A DNA stretch of 64,000 nt from Anatilimnocola floriformis (GCF_024256385.1 NZ_JAMLFW010000001.1:5394001-5458000), one strand, 5' to 3'; shown: positions 54,219-63,731, numbered from the stretch's first letter. Notes: generated by a model from the sequence alone, not told the origin. Translations and numbers: made by a program.

Positions 54219-54266
54219 CTGGTTACTTCAACGATGTCTGTTCGTGGCTATGATCGCCGGCCGAAC

Positions 54267-54716
54267 TTACTCGGTGTACAGCGTCGCGTCGTCCAACCAC
54301 ACGTTGCCGGTGGCAGCATGATACAACCAACCGCCGTTGCTGGCGCTCACGTCGGCAGCCGTCGGGGGATTGTTCATGATGGCCTTCACGGTCTGGCTCT
54401 TGGTGATCGCATTTTCCGGAATTTCGCGGAGGTACGGGCCATAGATGTGGGCCGTGGTCGTACCGGCGGCGCCGGCCTTGTTCGTTTGCTGAGTCAATTC
54501 GATCAACGTGGCGCTCGGCTTCAAACCGTCGTGATTGCTCTTATAGGTTTCGATCTGACCGCGAAGGGTCGACAGATTGAACACAGCCGTTCCCTTCTTG
54601 GCATCGGTGGCCGAGTCGGTGAACTGCGGGATGATGGTCGCGGCCAGGATGGCCATGATCACGACCACGATCAGAATTTCAACCAAGGTAAACGCTGAAC
54701 GGAACTTGCTTTTCAT
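54267..54716 (-). CDS. Prepilin-like secreted protein (pseudopilin)
   Basis: 149 residues. Short positively charged leader KSKFRSAFTLVEILIVVVIM with Phe-Thr-Leu-Val-Glu, the class III (type IV) prepilin cleavage and methylation site after Ala8, and a long hydrophobic helix. The mature domain (AKKGTAVFNLSTLRGQIETY) is the alpha-helical spine with a beta part ending GGWLYHAATGNVWLDDATLY. It belongs to the type II secretion or pseudopilin kind so frequent in planctomycetes. A strong terminator follows. Confidence 0.88.
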   Translation of the reverse strand: MKSKFRSAFTLVEILIVVVIMAILAATIIPQFTDSATDAKKGTAVFNLSTLRGQIETYKSNHDGLKPSATLIELTQQTNKAGAAGTTTAHIYGPYLREIPENAITKSQTVKAIMNNPPTAADVSASNGGWLYHAATGNVWLDDATLYTE

Positions 54717-55137
54717 GGGAATCTCGCGAAGGGAAATGTGTTGAACGGTAACCAGTGGTGCAACCGCCTGTCGTCACTCACACTCTCGCCTCAGCAGGAG
54801 AGGAAAGTTCGGGGACTGGAGTCGGGTTTGCGGATCAAGGTGTGGAGCAGCAGCGAACCGCGGTGTGTCGCGAACTTGCTCCTGCAATTAATTAGGTTGC
54901 AGTCGCAAGGCGGTCAAAAAAATTCCTTGCGAAAACCTTAAGGAGGGGTGCTGGGCGGCGCAGGCGGCAAAGGCGGAAGGGAAAATGCAGAACGAAGAAG
55001 GCAGAAGGCAGAATGAAATGCGGACGCCGGATCAGTGGCGCCCAGCCGCAGGCTGCGAATAAATGCAAGAAGTAGCAGAGCGTTCGCGATGCAGAATGTT
55101 GTATTTCAATTCTGCATTCTGCGTTCTGCCTCTGCAT
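54717..55137. other. 421-base intergenic with palindromic element E
   Basis: Between the pilin-like and FHA-EAL genes. From about 54985 a GCAGAA-rich element reads GCAGAACGAAGAAGGCAGAA and its near-complement CTGCATTCTGCGTTCTGCC appears at about 55111-55130, with GCAGAAT/ATTCTGC between. The remainder holds no gene. Confidence 0.5.
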
Positions 55138-56307
55138 TTAGAACAGCGGCCGTAAGCGGCCCACCGTCGGCGTCGGCAGATCGGGGGCGGGCATTGGTTT
55201 GCCGTAGTAGTAGCCCTGGCCCAGGTCGAAACCCATTTCGCAGCAGCAGCGATGTTCGGCTTCCGATTCCACGCCTTCGGCCAGCGAGGCGCTGCCGAGT
55301 TCGCGAACCATTTGCACGAGTTTCGCCACCATCTGCTGATGGCGGGGCGGAGAGAGATGAATGTCGCGAATCAACTGCATGTCGAACTTCACAACATCCG
55401 GGCTGACTTCGGCGAGTTCGACCAGACGCGATTGTCCCACGCCGAAATCGTCGTAGGCCAATTTGATGCCGAGCTCATGCAACCGGCGTTTCAGTTCTTT
55501 CATCGAAGCCAGGTCGGTCGCCGAAGCTTCGTGAACTTCCAGCGTGATGGCCTGGTTCGGAAAATTCGTGCGGAGTTCGACGAGCGAATCGAAAAGATTC
55601 GACGTGACGATTTCCGCCGGATGTGTATTTAAGTAGAGGCTGAGCGAAGTATCGGCCTGCGGCGCGCACTCGAGACCGGCCACTCGCAGCATGGTGCTGA
55701 GTTCGGCTTCGAGATCGAGTTGCGAAGCGGCCAGGAACATATCGCGCGGCGTCTTCAAGCCGAAGAGGTTGCTGCGGCCGAGAACTTCGTAGCCGGTAAC
55801 TTTGCCGTTGCGAATGTCGAGGATCGGTTGAAAGTGTGGCACGACGGCGCGATCGGTCATCAGTTTGTCGAACTGAATGAGCGACAGCGCGCGTTCGGAG
55901 GCGCCCGAAGGATCGCACAGGGTCGAGCTTGTGCCTTGCGGCACTTTCATACCAACGCGGAACGGCACGTCGGCAAACTGAATCAGGTCGCCGTCGCTAA
56001 GTGTTTCCCATTCGCGCACTTGCTTGCCGTTGACGAACGTGCCGTTCGTGCTGCCGGCGTCGCGAATCTGCAGATAGCCTTCTTCGATCTTGATTTCGGC
56101 GTGCAGGCTGGAAACGGTCGCATAAGACAATGACAGCGGCAGGCCATGGCGGCGGCCGACTTGAAACGGCACCACCGAGACGTCAATGCTCTCGACCTTG
56201 CCCATGACGCTCAGGCGCCCGGTCAGGTACCAAGTCACTTTCAATGTCGGCGGTGCTACAGAATTCATCATCCAACCGTTACTCGTAAGACTGGCATGTA
56301 AAGCCAC
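55138..56307 (-). CDS. FHA-EAL fusion protein
   Basis: 389 residues; ATG at 56271 or 56268 is possible. FHA domain about 30-135 (VGRRHGLPLSLSYATVSSLH, RDAGSTNGTFVNGKQV), a phosphothreonine-binding fold. EAL domain 150-380: YEVLGR for EVLxR, LYLNTHPAE, LEVHEA, AYDDFGVGQ (DDFG), VKFDMQLI (Lys) and LAEGVESE. The main catalytic residues of c-di-GMP phosphodiesterases look present, so it may hydrolyse or at least bind c-di-GMP in response to protein phosphorylation. Confidence 0.88.
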   Translation of the reverse strand: MALHASLTSNGWMMNSVAPPTLKVTWYLTGRLSVMGKVESIDVSVVPFQVGRRHGLPLSLSYATVSSLHAEIKIEEGYLQIRDAGSTNGTFVNGKQVREWETLSDGDLIQFADVPFRVGMKVPQGTSSTLCDPSGASERALSLIQFDKLMTDRAVVPHFQPILDIRNGKVTGYEVLGRSNLFGLKTPRDMFLAASQLDLEAELSTMLRVAGLECAPQADTSLSLYLNTHPAEIVTSNLFDSLVELRTNFPNQAITLEVHEASATDLASMKELKRRLHELGIKLAYDDFGVGQSRLVELAEVSPDVVKFDMQLIRDIHLSPPRHQQMVAKLVQMVRELGSASLAEGVESEAEHRCCCEMGFDLGQGYYYGKPMPAPDLPTPTVGRLRPLF

Positions 56308-56786
56308 CGGGTGCAGAACCGGCGCGGCCGTTTCCAGACACCGAAGCCTAGCTCAGAGATTGTCTCCAGGCATAAAAACCCGCCATTCGGTCGATTGCCA
56401 GATTCCCGGCTCGGCTAGCTCGGCCTTTGCCCCGTCGCTCCAGAAAAATCCGACACATTCCGCAACTTCTTTGCTTTCGTCACTGTGCATGCATTCGCTA
56501 AGGCTCTGCTAGCTGGACGCGATTACCCAATAAAAGAACTCTGCGTAGTTCCCCCATCTCAAGCCAGTTACCCAGACTGACGATGAATTTCCAAGAGAAA
56601 CCGCTGGGCGGGTGATCTTTTCGTATTACCCGCACAGTCAACGGCCACTTTCTGCCTTCCTCAGGATTGCCAGCGTGTGAGGAGTGCAGGCCAGGCCCCG
56701 GAATTCGCCGCCCGGCGAGCGTTTCGCCAACCAGAACAAACAGCGTTTCCCCAGGTACAGCCACAGTGAGACAAGGAGATCGGAAA
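56308..56786. other. 479-base leader region of the YTV gene
   Basis: Divergent gap between the FHA-EAL and YTV genes. No open frame with gene-like composition; GACAAGGAGATCGG just before the YTV ATG is a good ribosome site. No promoter or repeat can be named with confidence. Confidence 0.45.
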
Positions 56787-58541
56787 ATGAAAGCCCTCTT
56801 GGGTCTGCCGTTGGTAGCGGTTCTGCTGACCGTTATCTCGGTAAACACCAGCTCCGCCGCCTGCTGCGGCGCAGTCAGCTACAAGCACGTAGGCTGCTGC
56901 GACCCAGTCGGTTATGAGCCCTGCAAACAGCAGTGCCACACGGTGATGAAAACCGTGCGCGAGACCGTGTACGAACAACAACAGTACACGTGCTACAAGA
57001 ACGTCTACGAGACGGTCTACGACGAAAAAACCATTGATTGCGTGAAGCACGTCCAAGAGACGCACTACCGCAACTGCGAATACACGGTTTGCAAGCCCGT
57101 GTACACCACGCACTACAAAACTTGCTGCTACACCGTCTGCAAGCCTGTGTACACGACTCACCAAAAGGAAGTCTGCTACACCGTTTGCAAGCCGGTCTAC
57201 GAAACCAAGTACCGCACTTGCTGCTATACCGTTTGCAAACCCGTCTACACCACGCACCAGAAGGAAGTCTGCTACACGGTCTGCAAGCCCGTTTACACGA
57301 CTCACCAGAAGGAACTGTGCTATACGGTCTGCAAGCCTGTCTACACGACGCACCAAAAAGAGATCTGCTACACGGTCTGCAAGCCGGTGTACGAAACCCG
57401 TACGAAGGAATATTGCTACACCGTTTGCAAGCCGGTCTATACGACTCACCAGAAGGAAGTCTGCTACACGGTCTGCAAGCCGGTGTACGAAACGAAGACT
57501 CGCACCTACTGCGTGAACGTGTGCAAGCCTGTGTATGAAACCTGCCACCGCGAATGCTGCGAAGTCATTTGCAAGCCGGTTCACTACACCAAGACGATCC
57601 AAGTTTGCTGCGGACATTGGGACACGCAAGTGACCGAATGCCCCGGCCCGGTCATCACCAAGTGCGTTCAAGAACCTGGCTGCTGGAGCTGGGATCCTTG
57701 CTGCTGCCGTTGCGTTTATTGCCCCGGCGCCTGCAAGCAAGTCCAAGTTCAATGCCCGCCGCGTAAGGTCTGCACCAAGGTGTGGGTCCCGGAAGTGCAA
57801 GAAAAGACGATCAACTGCGTTCGCTACGAACGTGAAGTGGTCAAGAAGTCGATCCCGTACACCGTGTGCCGCTACGTGAACGAACAGCAGACCAAGACCT
57901 GCTCGTACACCTGCTGCCACATGGTTCAAGAACAACGCACCAAGCTCGTGAACTACACGACCTGCTGCATGGTTCCTGAAGTCGTTCGCAAGACCTGCAC
58001 CTACCAGGTTTGCACGATGGTTCCTGAAAAGCGGACCAAAATCGTCAACTACACCACTTGCTGCATGGTTCCTGAAAAGCGGACCAAGGTGATCAACTAC
58101 ACCACCTGCTGCATGGTTCCTGAAAAGCGTACGAAGATTGTGAATTACACCTGCTGCCAGATGGTGCAAGAACAACGGACCAAGCAAATCGCTTACCGTT
58201 GCTGCCACATGGTGCAGGAACAACGCACCAAGATTTGCACGTATCGCACCTGCTGCATGACGCAGGAACAGCACACGCGCCAAGTTCCGTACACCGTCTG
58301 CACGATGGTGGAACAGAAGTGCACGAAGCAAGTTCCTTACTGCGTCTGCAAGCCGGTTCACTACACGCAAGTTGTGAAGTGCCCCCGCTGCGTCTGCAAG
58401 CAAGTCCCCTACACGGTGACTCGCTGCGTGCCGAAGTGCGTTTGCACGCAAGTGCCGGTGCAGGTCTGCTGCCCGACCCCTTGCTGCGATCCCTGCTGCG
58501 GCCGAGTTCGTCGTAGCTGCGGTTGTGGCTGCGGTTCGTAA
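56787..58541 (+). CDS. YTV-type cysteine-rich wall protein
   Basis: 584 residues from ATG at 56787. Signal peptide ALLGLPLVAVLLTVISVNTS, then a Cys-rich start. Block 1 (about residues 99-275) has a 16-residue repeat CYTVCKPVYTTHQKEV: nine exact YTVCKPV and two variants (VNVCKPV, EVICKPV), nearly every unit with 2-3 Cys. Block 2 (about 375-535) repeats CCMVPEKRTKIVNYTT. Planctomycete YTV proteins are known as cysteine-rich, insoluble wall constituents. Codon use is C-ending and biased, suggesting high expression. A terminator follows. Confidence 0.93.
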   Translation: MKALLGLPLVAVLLTVISVNTSSAACCGAVSYKHVGCCDPVGYEPCKQQCHTVMKTVRETVYEQQQYTCYKNVYETVYDEKTIDCVKHVQETHYRNCEYTVCKPVYTTHYKTCCYTVCKPVYTTHQKEVCYTVCKPVYETKYRTCCYTVCKPVYTTHQKEVCYTVCKPVYTTHQKELCYTVCKPVYTTHQKEICYTVCKPVYETRTKEYCYTVCKPVYTTHQKEVCYTVCKPVYETKTRTYCVNVCKPVYETCHRECCEVICKPVHYTKTIQVCCGHWDTQVTECPGPVITKCVQEPGCWSWDPCCCRCVYCPGACKQVQVQCPPRKVCTKVWVPEVQEKTINCVRYEREVVKKSIPYTVCRYVNEQQTKTCSYTCCHMVQEQRTKLVNYTTCCMVPEVVRKTCTYQVCTMVPEKRTKIVNYTTCCMVPEKRTKVINYTTCCMVPEKRTKIVNYTCCQMVQEQRTKQIAYRCCHMVQEQRTKICTYRTCCMTQEQHTRQVPYTVCTMVEQKCTKQVPYCVCKPVHYTQVVKCPRCVCKQVPYTVTRCVPKCVCTQVPVQVCCPTPCCDPCCGRVRRSCGCGCGS

Positions 58542-58589
58542 CTCACTGAAGTAGTTCGCTGGTAACCTGACTGATCTGGTCGAAACGCC

Positions 58590-58628
58590 GCGGCGGCTCG
58601 CTCCCCTGGAACGAGCCGCCGCTTTTTT
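58590..58628 (+). terminator. Strong intrinsic terminator after YTV gene
   Basis: GCGGCGGCTCG pairs with CGAGCCGCCGC across an 11-base loop and is followed by six T. The 3' end is 87 bases after the stop codon. Confidence 0.95.
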
Positions 58629-58664
58629 ATTTCTTGGCGATCGTTCCCGCCGCGCGGATCCGCT

Positions 58665-59825
58665 TTACGGCTTGGCCACAATCGGCAAACGCAAAATCAA
58701 CGTCTGGGCATTGTGATTGCTGATTGCCAGATGCATGCCATCCGGCGCGAGTGCGCTCGCCGCGATTGACCGATGCATGGCCCCCTCGGCCAATTTGCTG
58801 CCGCGGCGCGGTTCTAGTCGCCATTCTTTTTCGATCTTCTCTGCGGCCAGGTTATACAGCACGATGTGGTTCATCGAGCTCACGCACACCGCGTAGTCAT
58901 TGCCGGCAAAATAAACCGCTCGCGGCCAATGCTCGACTTTGAACTTCGATTTCTCCACCGGCTGTTTGCCGCTGAGATCCCAAATCCGCACGCACTTGTC
59001 CAGCGTGCCGCTCGCCAGCCATTTGCCATCGGGGCTGAAGGCCAATGTTTTGAAACCAACGTCAAGCTGAACCAAAACCGTCTCCGCAAGACCGCCGTCA
59101 GCAAACTTCCACAATTTGAACTCCGAACCGTACAACGGCCCGTTTCTCGCCTCATTAAAGACGATCGCCGCGAACGTCCCGCCATCCGGCGAAAACGCAA
59201 ACCCGCTGTTGGCCCCTTCGAGTTTGACCGGCAACGTCTCCAGGCCCGCCGCCGAAATCGCCACGGCCGCGCCGTTGTTATCCTTCTCGCGATAAAACAG
59301 ATCAGATCGCGTCGGATGAAAGGCCAGGTAGTCGTCGACCGACAACTCATAGCGTGAAGAAAGCTTGGCCCCCTCCGCGGTCACGTCATATACCGAGAGC
59401 GCACTCTCGCGCTCATCCCGCCGTTTGGCCAGCACATCCGACTGCACGGCGACCAGGTATTTGCCGTCCGCCGAAAACCGCACCGCGTTGACTGCCGATT
59501 TTTTCGAATCGAGTTCAATCGTCTGCGTCTGCCGCGGTTTTGCGCCGCTCAAATCCCACAGCACGGCCTTGCCATCACGGTTGCCGGTCACCAGCCTGCC
59601 ATCGGGCGCAAAGGCGAGGCTCCAAACCTGCCCCGCCTTTTCTTCCACGCGCGTCGCCGCCACGGTAATGTCGGGCAGCATCGCCGTTTCGAGCGGCGTC
59701 AATTCCGCACGATCGAGCTTCGCCAGGGCCGAATGCTTCTCCTGGCCGCCGACTTTGCCGGCGGAGATGCTGGCGATCAGCATCGCCAAGCAATAACCGG
59801 TTATGGCCCACTTTGAAAATCGCAT
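58665..59825 (-). CDS. Secreted WD40 protein
   Basis: 386 residues from ATG at 59825 (AGGAG six bases upstream; longer frame to 59882 lacks a signal). Signal KWAITGYCLAMLIASISA, then KLDRAELTPLETAMLPDITV. A WD40 propeller with blades such as QVWSLAFAPDGRLVTGNRDG, AVNAVRFSADGKYLVAVQSD and KTLAFSPDGKWLASGTLDKC, ending LAISNHNAQTLILRLPI. Likely an extracellular scaffold or regulator; partners unknown. Confidence 0.85.
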   Translation of the reverse strand: MRFSKWAITGYCLAMLIASISAGKVGGQEKHSALAKLDRAELTPLETAMLPDITVAATRVEEKAGQVWSLAFAPDGRLVTGNRDGKAVLWDLSGAKPRQTQTIELDSKKSAVNAVRFSADGKYLVAVQSDVLAKRRDERESALSVYDVTAEGAKLSSRYELSVDDYLAFHPTRSDLFYREKDNNGAAVAISAAGLETLPVKLEGANSGFAFSPDGGTFAAIVFNEARNGPLYGSEFKLWKFADGGLAETVLVQLDVGFKTLAFSPDGKWLASGTLDKCVRIWDLSGKQPVEKSKFKVEHWPRAVYFAGNDYAVCVSSMNHIVLYNLAAEKIEKEWRLEPRRGSKLAEGAMHRSIAASALAPDGMHLAISNHNAQTLILRLPIVAKP

Positions 59826-59987
59826 CGTAATCTCCTGCCTTGCGCGCTGATTGTAGAAGCCACCCTCATCGACAACAAGCAAACGCCGGCCCTACCAGGC
59901 GACGCACCGGTTTGAATTCCTCTGCCGTTCGCGATACCTTCGTGGCATTCCACGAACCTCTGCGATCCAGTTCCGGGAAACTCTCCG

Positions 59988-61322
59988 ATGAAATCGTTCC
60001 TCCACTACTTCGCTGGCATGGCCCTCGGCCTCGGCTTGCTGATTCAATCTGCCAGCGCCCAAACTTTTCCTCCCTTCGCCGAGCTCAAACCGCAGAACGC
60101 GCTGCCGGATCCGCTGACGATGCTCAGTGGCAGCAAGGTGGAAACGGTTCGCGAGTGGGAAACGAAACGCCGGCCCGAATTGCAGCAACTCTTTCAGCAC
60201 TACATGTATGGCAAGCTGCCCGCCGCGCCGCAGATGGTCGACGCGAAGACTCTTTTCACGAACGCTAAATTCCTCGATGGCAAAGCCACGCTCCGTGAAC
60301 TGAGCGTGCGGTTTTCGTTGCCGGGCGTGAAAGCAAACGCGCCGAGCTGGTCGAAGCACACGCTGCACGTCCTCCTCATCACCCCCAACGATCGTCTGAC
60401 TCCCGCGCCGGCCTTCGTCACCATGAACTTCTGCGGCAATCATTCGATCGTCGCCGACGAGCAGGTGAAGATCCCGGAGAACTGGGTCTACAAATCGTGC
60501 AAGGGTGTGGAGAATGATCACGCCACCGCAGCCGGTCGCGGCAGCCAGGCCGATGTGTGGAATGTCGATTTGATTATCGCCAAGGGTTATGCCTTCGCCA
60601 GTTTCTACAGCGGCGACATCGATCCCGACACCGCCGATTTCGGCGATGGCCTCGCCGGCGAAATGAAGCCCGATCTGCAATTCGCCCCCGACGATCCCGG
60701 CGCCATCGCTTGCTGGGCTTGGGGCTATCACCGCGTGATCGATGCGCTCGAAAAGCAAGTCGCCGCAAAAGCTGCCAATCTAAACCTCAAGCAGGTCGCT
60801 GCTGTCGGCCATTCACGTAACGGCAAAACCACGCTGCTCGCTGCCGCCATGGATCCGCGGATCGCGCTGGCCATTCCCACGCAAGCCGGCTGCGGCGGCA
60901 CGGCCCCGAGCCGTTTTCTCCGCGGCGAATCGGACAAGCAAGTCGAATCGGTAAAGCGGATCAACACATCGTTCCCGCACTGGTTCTGCGACGAGTTCAC
61001 GAGCTTCAACGACGATCCCATGCGTTTGCCCTTCGATCAGAACTGCCTCGTCGCGATCTGCGCGCCTCGGCCAGTTCTCTTCGCGAACGCAGTAGAAGAT
61101 GGCTGGGCCAATCCCGATGGTCAGCTCGAAGTGCTTAAGGCGGCCGCGCCGGTTTATGCTCTCTATGGCAAACGGGGCATTGATGCGAATGCAAAACCGG
61201 AAGTCGACAAAGTCATCGGCCAAGAGCTGGGCTACTTCATCCGTCCCGGCAAGCACTCGATGAATCGCCAGGATTGGGAAGCGTTTCTGCAGTTCGCCGA
61301 AAAACACTTCGCGCCGAATTAG
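59988..61322 (+). CDS. Secreted glucuronoyl esterase-like protein (CE15 type)
   Basis: 444 residues. Signal FLHYFAGMALGLGLLIQSAS, then TVREWETKRRPELQQLFQHY, VTMNFCGNHSIVADEQVKIP, and the nucleophile Ser276 in AAVGHSRNGKTTLLAAAMDP. The GCGGTAPSRFLRGESD loop, PHWFCDEF, CAPRPVLFANAVEDGWANP and the C-terminal His in IRPGKHSMNRQDW complete the CE15 pattern of 4-O-methyl-glucuronoyl methylesterases, which cut lignin-xylan links. A polysaccharide role fits the many sulfatases of these bacteria; substrate not shown. Confidence 0.85.
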   Translation: MKSFLHYFAGMALGLGLLIQSASAQTFPPFAELKPQNALPDPLTMLSGSKVETVREWETKRRPELQQLFQHYMYGKLPAAPQMVDAKTLFTNAKFLDGKATLRELSVRFSLPGVKANAPSWSKHTLHVLLITPNDRLTPAPAFVTMNFCGNHSIVADEQVKIPENWVYKSCKGVENDHATAAGRGSQADVWNVDLIIAKGYAFASFYSGDIDPDTADFGDGLAGEMKPDLQFAPDDPGAIACWAWGYHRVIDALEKQVAAKAANLNLKQVAAVGHSRNGKTTLLAAAMDPRIALAIPTQAGCGGTAPSRFLRGESDKQVESVKRINTSFPHWFCDEFTSFNDDPMRLPFDQNCLVAICAPRPVLFANAVEDGWANPDGQLEVLKAAAPVYALYGKRGIDANAKPEVDKVIGQELGYFIRPGKHSMNRQDWEAFLQFAEKHFAPN

Positions 61323-61397
61323 TCATAAAGTATTGCTGAATCGGTACTATCTCCACATCGCATCGGGATAGGAAACTGACTATTTCATGAGGCAAGA

Positions 61398-61964
61398 ATG
61401 ACCAAGCTATGGAGTCTGAGCACGGATGCAACACTAGTAGGGTATATGATTGCTGAGGACTGGGCATTCATCTTTGATGAGTCGGTGCGATTGTCGAAAT
61501 GGGTAGTAGATCGCCGGTCTCGAGCAGGTCGCGTTGAGATAAGGTCACGGCGACTACCACCAGATTGGTTCTGTCCTAGCGGAATGTTTGTGGTGTCGCA
61601 GCGATTAAAGACGCTGCTTGAGGAGTGGAAGGTACTTGCGGAATTCATAGAAATTCAGCTTGTGAATTCAAAGAAGAGGCCGATCACGAGCGATGGTTTC
61701 TTTCTATGTAACATCCTTGACGCTGTCGACTGCTTTGACTTCACTCGCGGCAAATCCACACTTTACGACTCGCCCGTTAAACGTATTGACAGGCTGAAAA
61801 AGCTTGTAATTGACGAGAAAAAGGCCGCATCGCACAATCTATTTCGACTTGCCACAGGTGTTGAGGCACTGGCCTTTGCTAGTGACGGGCTTGCGGATGC
61901 GATCATCCAACGCGGGATGACGGGGATGCGATTTATTCGCCCAGAAGACTGGCCCAAGATCTGA
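61398..61964 (+). CDS. DUF1629/Imm11-like immunity protein (orphan)
   Basis: 188 residues. The sequence (YMIAEDWAFIFDESVRLSKW, DRLKKLVIDEKKAASHNLFR, and end GMTGMRFIRPEDWP) resembles DUF1629, also called Imm11, immunity proteins of polymorphic toxins; recognised by eye, so tentative. The gene is visibly AT-richer than its neighbours and uses ATA, TTA and AGG codons rare around it, a sign of transfer. No toxin gene lies next to it. Divergent style spacing suggests its own transcript. Confidence 0.65.
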   Translation: MTKLWSLSTDATLVGYMIAEDWAFIFDESVRLSKWVVDRRSRAGRVEIRSRRLPPDWFCPSGMFVVSQRLKTLLEEWKVLAEFIEIQLVNSKKRPITSDGFFLCNILDAVDCFDFTRGKSTLYDSPVKRIDRLKKLVIDEKKAASHNLFRLATGVEALAFASDGLADAIIQRGMTGMRFIRPEDWPKI

Positions 61965-62078
61965 GTATCTCACGGCCACCCGCACGATCAACAAGGTCAG
62001 TGCAGCGAGTTATAGCTGCCAACTTAGCTTCGCAACGTTCGGAAAGGCTCGGCGGGAGCCTCGCCCTCCCTGCGCACG

Positions 62079-62510
62079 CTACTTCGCCGGATCGACAATC
62101 ACCTTGAAGTCGTTCGCCCCCTTCTTCACGGTGTAAACCGGCGAGTTGCCGTTGAATCGCGTGTGTTTGGCGTCGATTACCTTGGGAATCTGTTCATCGC
62201 CCGATGGCGTGGGGGGCGAGATCACCGCACGATAGTCGCCCACCGGAGCGCCATCGGCTACTGCGTCGGTTCCGAGCGTGAATTTTCCATTCGCGTCGAT
62301 GAGGCCAGACGGCGAAGGCGTAGTTGCCGATAGCTCACCTTCGCCGACCGCTTTCTGAAACGCGATGGTACCGCCGGCGAGCCCCTTCACGGGTGTGCCG
62401 TCGCCGAACACGATTTGCCCCGAAGCAGACTGATGTTTGCTGCCGCAACCTGTCAGCGACAAAACTCCGGCGAGAATCATGAGCGATAGCAGACGGAAAG
62501 GAGGTTGCAT
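62079..62510 (-). CDS. Small secreted lipoprotein
   Basis: 143 residues from ATG at 62510 (GGAAAGGAGG upstream). LRLLSLMILAGVLSLTGC-like start (PFRLLSLMILAGVLSLTGC) is a lipobox with Cys22. The mature part (SGQIVFGDGTPVKGLAGGTI, later NGKFTLGTDAVADGAPVGDY) is a carboxypeptidase-regulatory-like beta domain found beside DUF1559 genes in planctomycetes. Divergent from the DUF1559 gene. Confidence 0.85.
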   Translation of the reverse strand: MQPPFRLLSLMILAGVLSLTGCGSKHQSASGQIVFGDGTPVKGLAGGTIAFQKAVGEGELSATTPSPSGLIDANGKFTLGTDAVADGAPVGDYRAVISPPTPSGDEQIPKVIDAKHTRFNGNSPVYTVKKGANDFKVIVDPAK

Positions 62511-62786
62511 GGTGCTATTCCTGATGGAGAGGCAGCAGCTGGCTGCGTTGTGTCGAAACGAAGTGGAAGCAAACTTAGTACCGCGCGTGAGCAGGTGGCG
62601 GGCGTTTAATTTGCCGACAAAGGCCGCCCCCGTCAATTGATGCGGCCTGCCGCGAATCCCCAAAAGGGGGTTTACGGAGTCGTTATTTTCGGTGATTATC
62701 CTTTTTAGGAGCATTTTTCAGAAATTTAGCTAAACTGCTCCTCAGGCCACCTCTCCATCCACGAATTCTCGCGGAGTGCCAGTTCC
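62511..62786. promoter_or_regulatory. Divergent promoter region, lipoprotein and DUF1559
   Basis: Contains AGGAGCA (62707-62713) and TGCTCCT (62736-62742), an inverted 7-base pair around an AT-rich centre, and CCCCAAAAGGGGG at about 62660. Possible operator and promoter sites; not confirmed by motifs. Confidence 0.35.
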
Positions 62787-63725
62787 ATGCGGACCCGTTT
62801 TTCTTCGAACCGCCAGCGCGGTTTCACCCTCGTTGAGTTGCTTGTCGTTATCGCGATCATCGGGGTCTTGGTGGCGCTGCTATTGCCCGCCGTGCAGGCC
62901 GCTCGCGAAGCAGCTCGGCGCACCCAGTGCGTCAACAATCTCAAGCAGATCGGCCTGGCCTGTCAGAACTATCACGATACGTACGGCTTGCTGCCGAACA
63001 CACGGCATGACGCGAACTTCACCTGGATGACGATGATCCTGCCGCAGATCGAACAATCGGCCCTGTTCGCGCAGTGGAATCTCGGCAACACGACGTTCTA
63101 TACGCAAACAGCACAATGCCAGCAGGCACGCATCAATGCCTACTACTGCCCCTCGCGCCGCTCCTCTGCAGGCGCAAAATTTGCCGACGAACCGCAAGAC
63201 AATACGACAGCGCCGTTGTACAAGAGTGCAACGGGCGATTACGCGATCTGCACTGGCGACTCCAGTGTGAACGGCGGCGACTACTGGCAGAACAACGGCG
63301 TCGACATTCCGGCCAACGGTGTGGGAATCATCTGGAACGGCAACATGGGAACGACCCCTGCCGTGCTGCCGGGCGGAGCACCCTTCAAGGGCGTTGCCTT
63401 CCGCGAAATCACCGACGGCTTGAGCAACACGCTGCTCGTGGGCGACAAGCATGTGTACCTCAAGGAACTTGCCAATCCCGACTACGGTGACGGCGGCGCC
63501 TTCAACGGCGACAAGGGCCACTCGCACCGTTGCCTCGGACCGAGCCAGCCCCTCTCGAAGGGACCGCAAGATCCCACGAAACGCCTCTTCGGCAGTTGGC
63601 ACCCGTCGATCACCAACTTCGTGCTGTGCGACGGCAGCGTCCGCGGCATCCAGAACAACGCCAATTCCACCATGCTTGGCTACTTCGCCGGCAAAGACGA
63701 CGGCCAAATCGTCAGGCTGGACTAG
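62787..63725 (+). CDS. DUF1559 prepilin-like protein
   Basis: 312 residues. Prepilin-type N-terminus [20 protein letters not shown] with the cleavage Gly and Glu5, followed by [24 protein letters not shown], the DUF1559 signature. The rest is a beta-rich head with [13 protein letters not shown] and the terminal [13 protein letters not shown] motif. Likely exported by a type II/IV-like system; hundreds of paralogs exist per planctomycete genome. Function of the family is unknown. Confidence 0.93.
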   Translation: MRTRFSSNRQRGFTLVELLVVIAIIGVLVALLLPAVQAAREAARRTQCVNNLKQIGLACQNYHDTYGLLPNTRHDANFTWMTMILPQIEQSALFAQWNLGNTTFYTQTAQCQQARINAYYCPSRRSSAGAKFADEPQDNTTAPLYKSATGDYAICTGDSSVNGGDYWQNNGVDIPANGVGIIWNGNMGTTPAVLPGGAPFKGVAFREITDGLSNTLLVGDKHVYLKELANPDYGDGGAFNGDKGHSHRCLGPSQPLSKGPQDPTKRLFGSWHPSITNFVLCDGSVRGIQNNANSTMLGYFAGKDDGQIVRLD

Positions 63726-63731
63726 TGGAAT

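Noticed and set aside
56661-58451. 596-residue antisense frame across the YTV gene
   Set aside because: It mirrors the tandem repeat of the plus strand and has no signal, motif or ribosome site.
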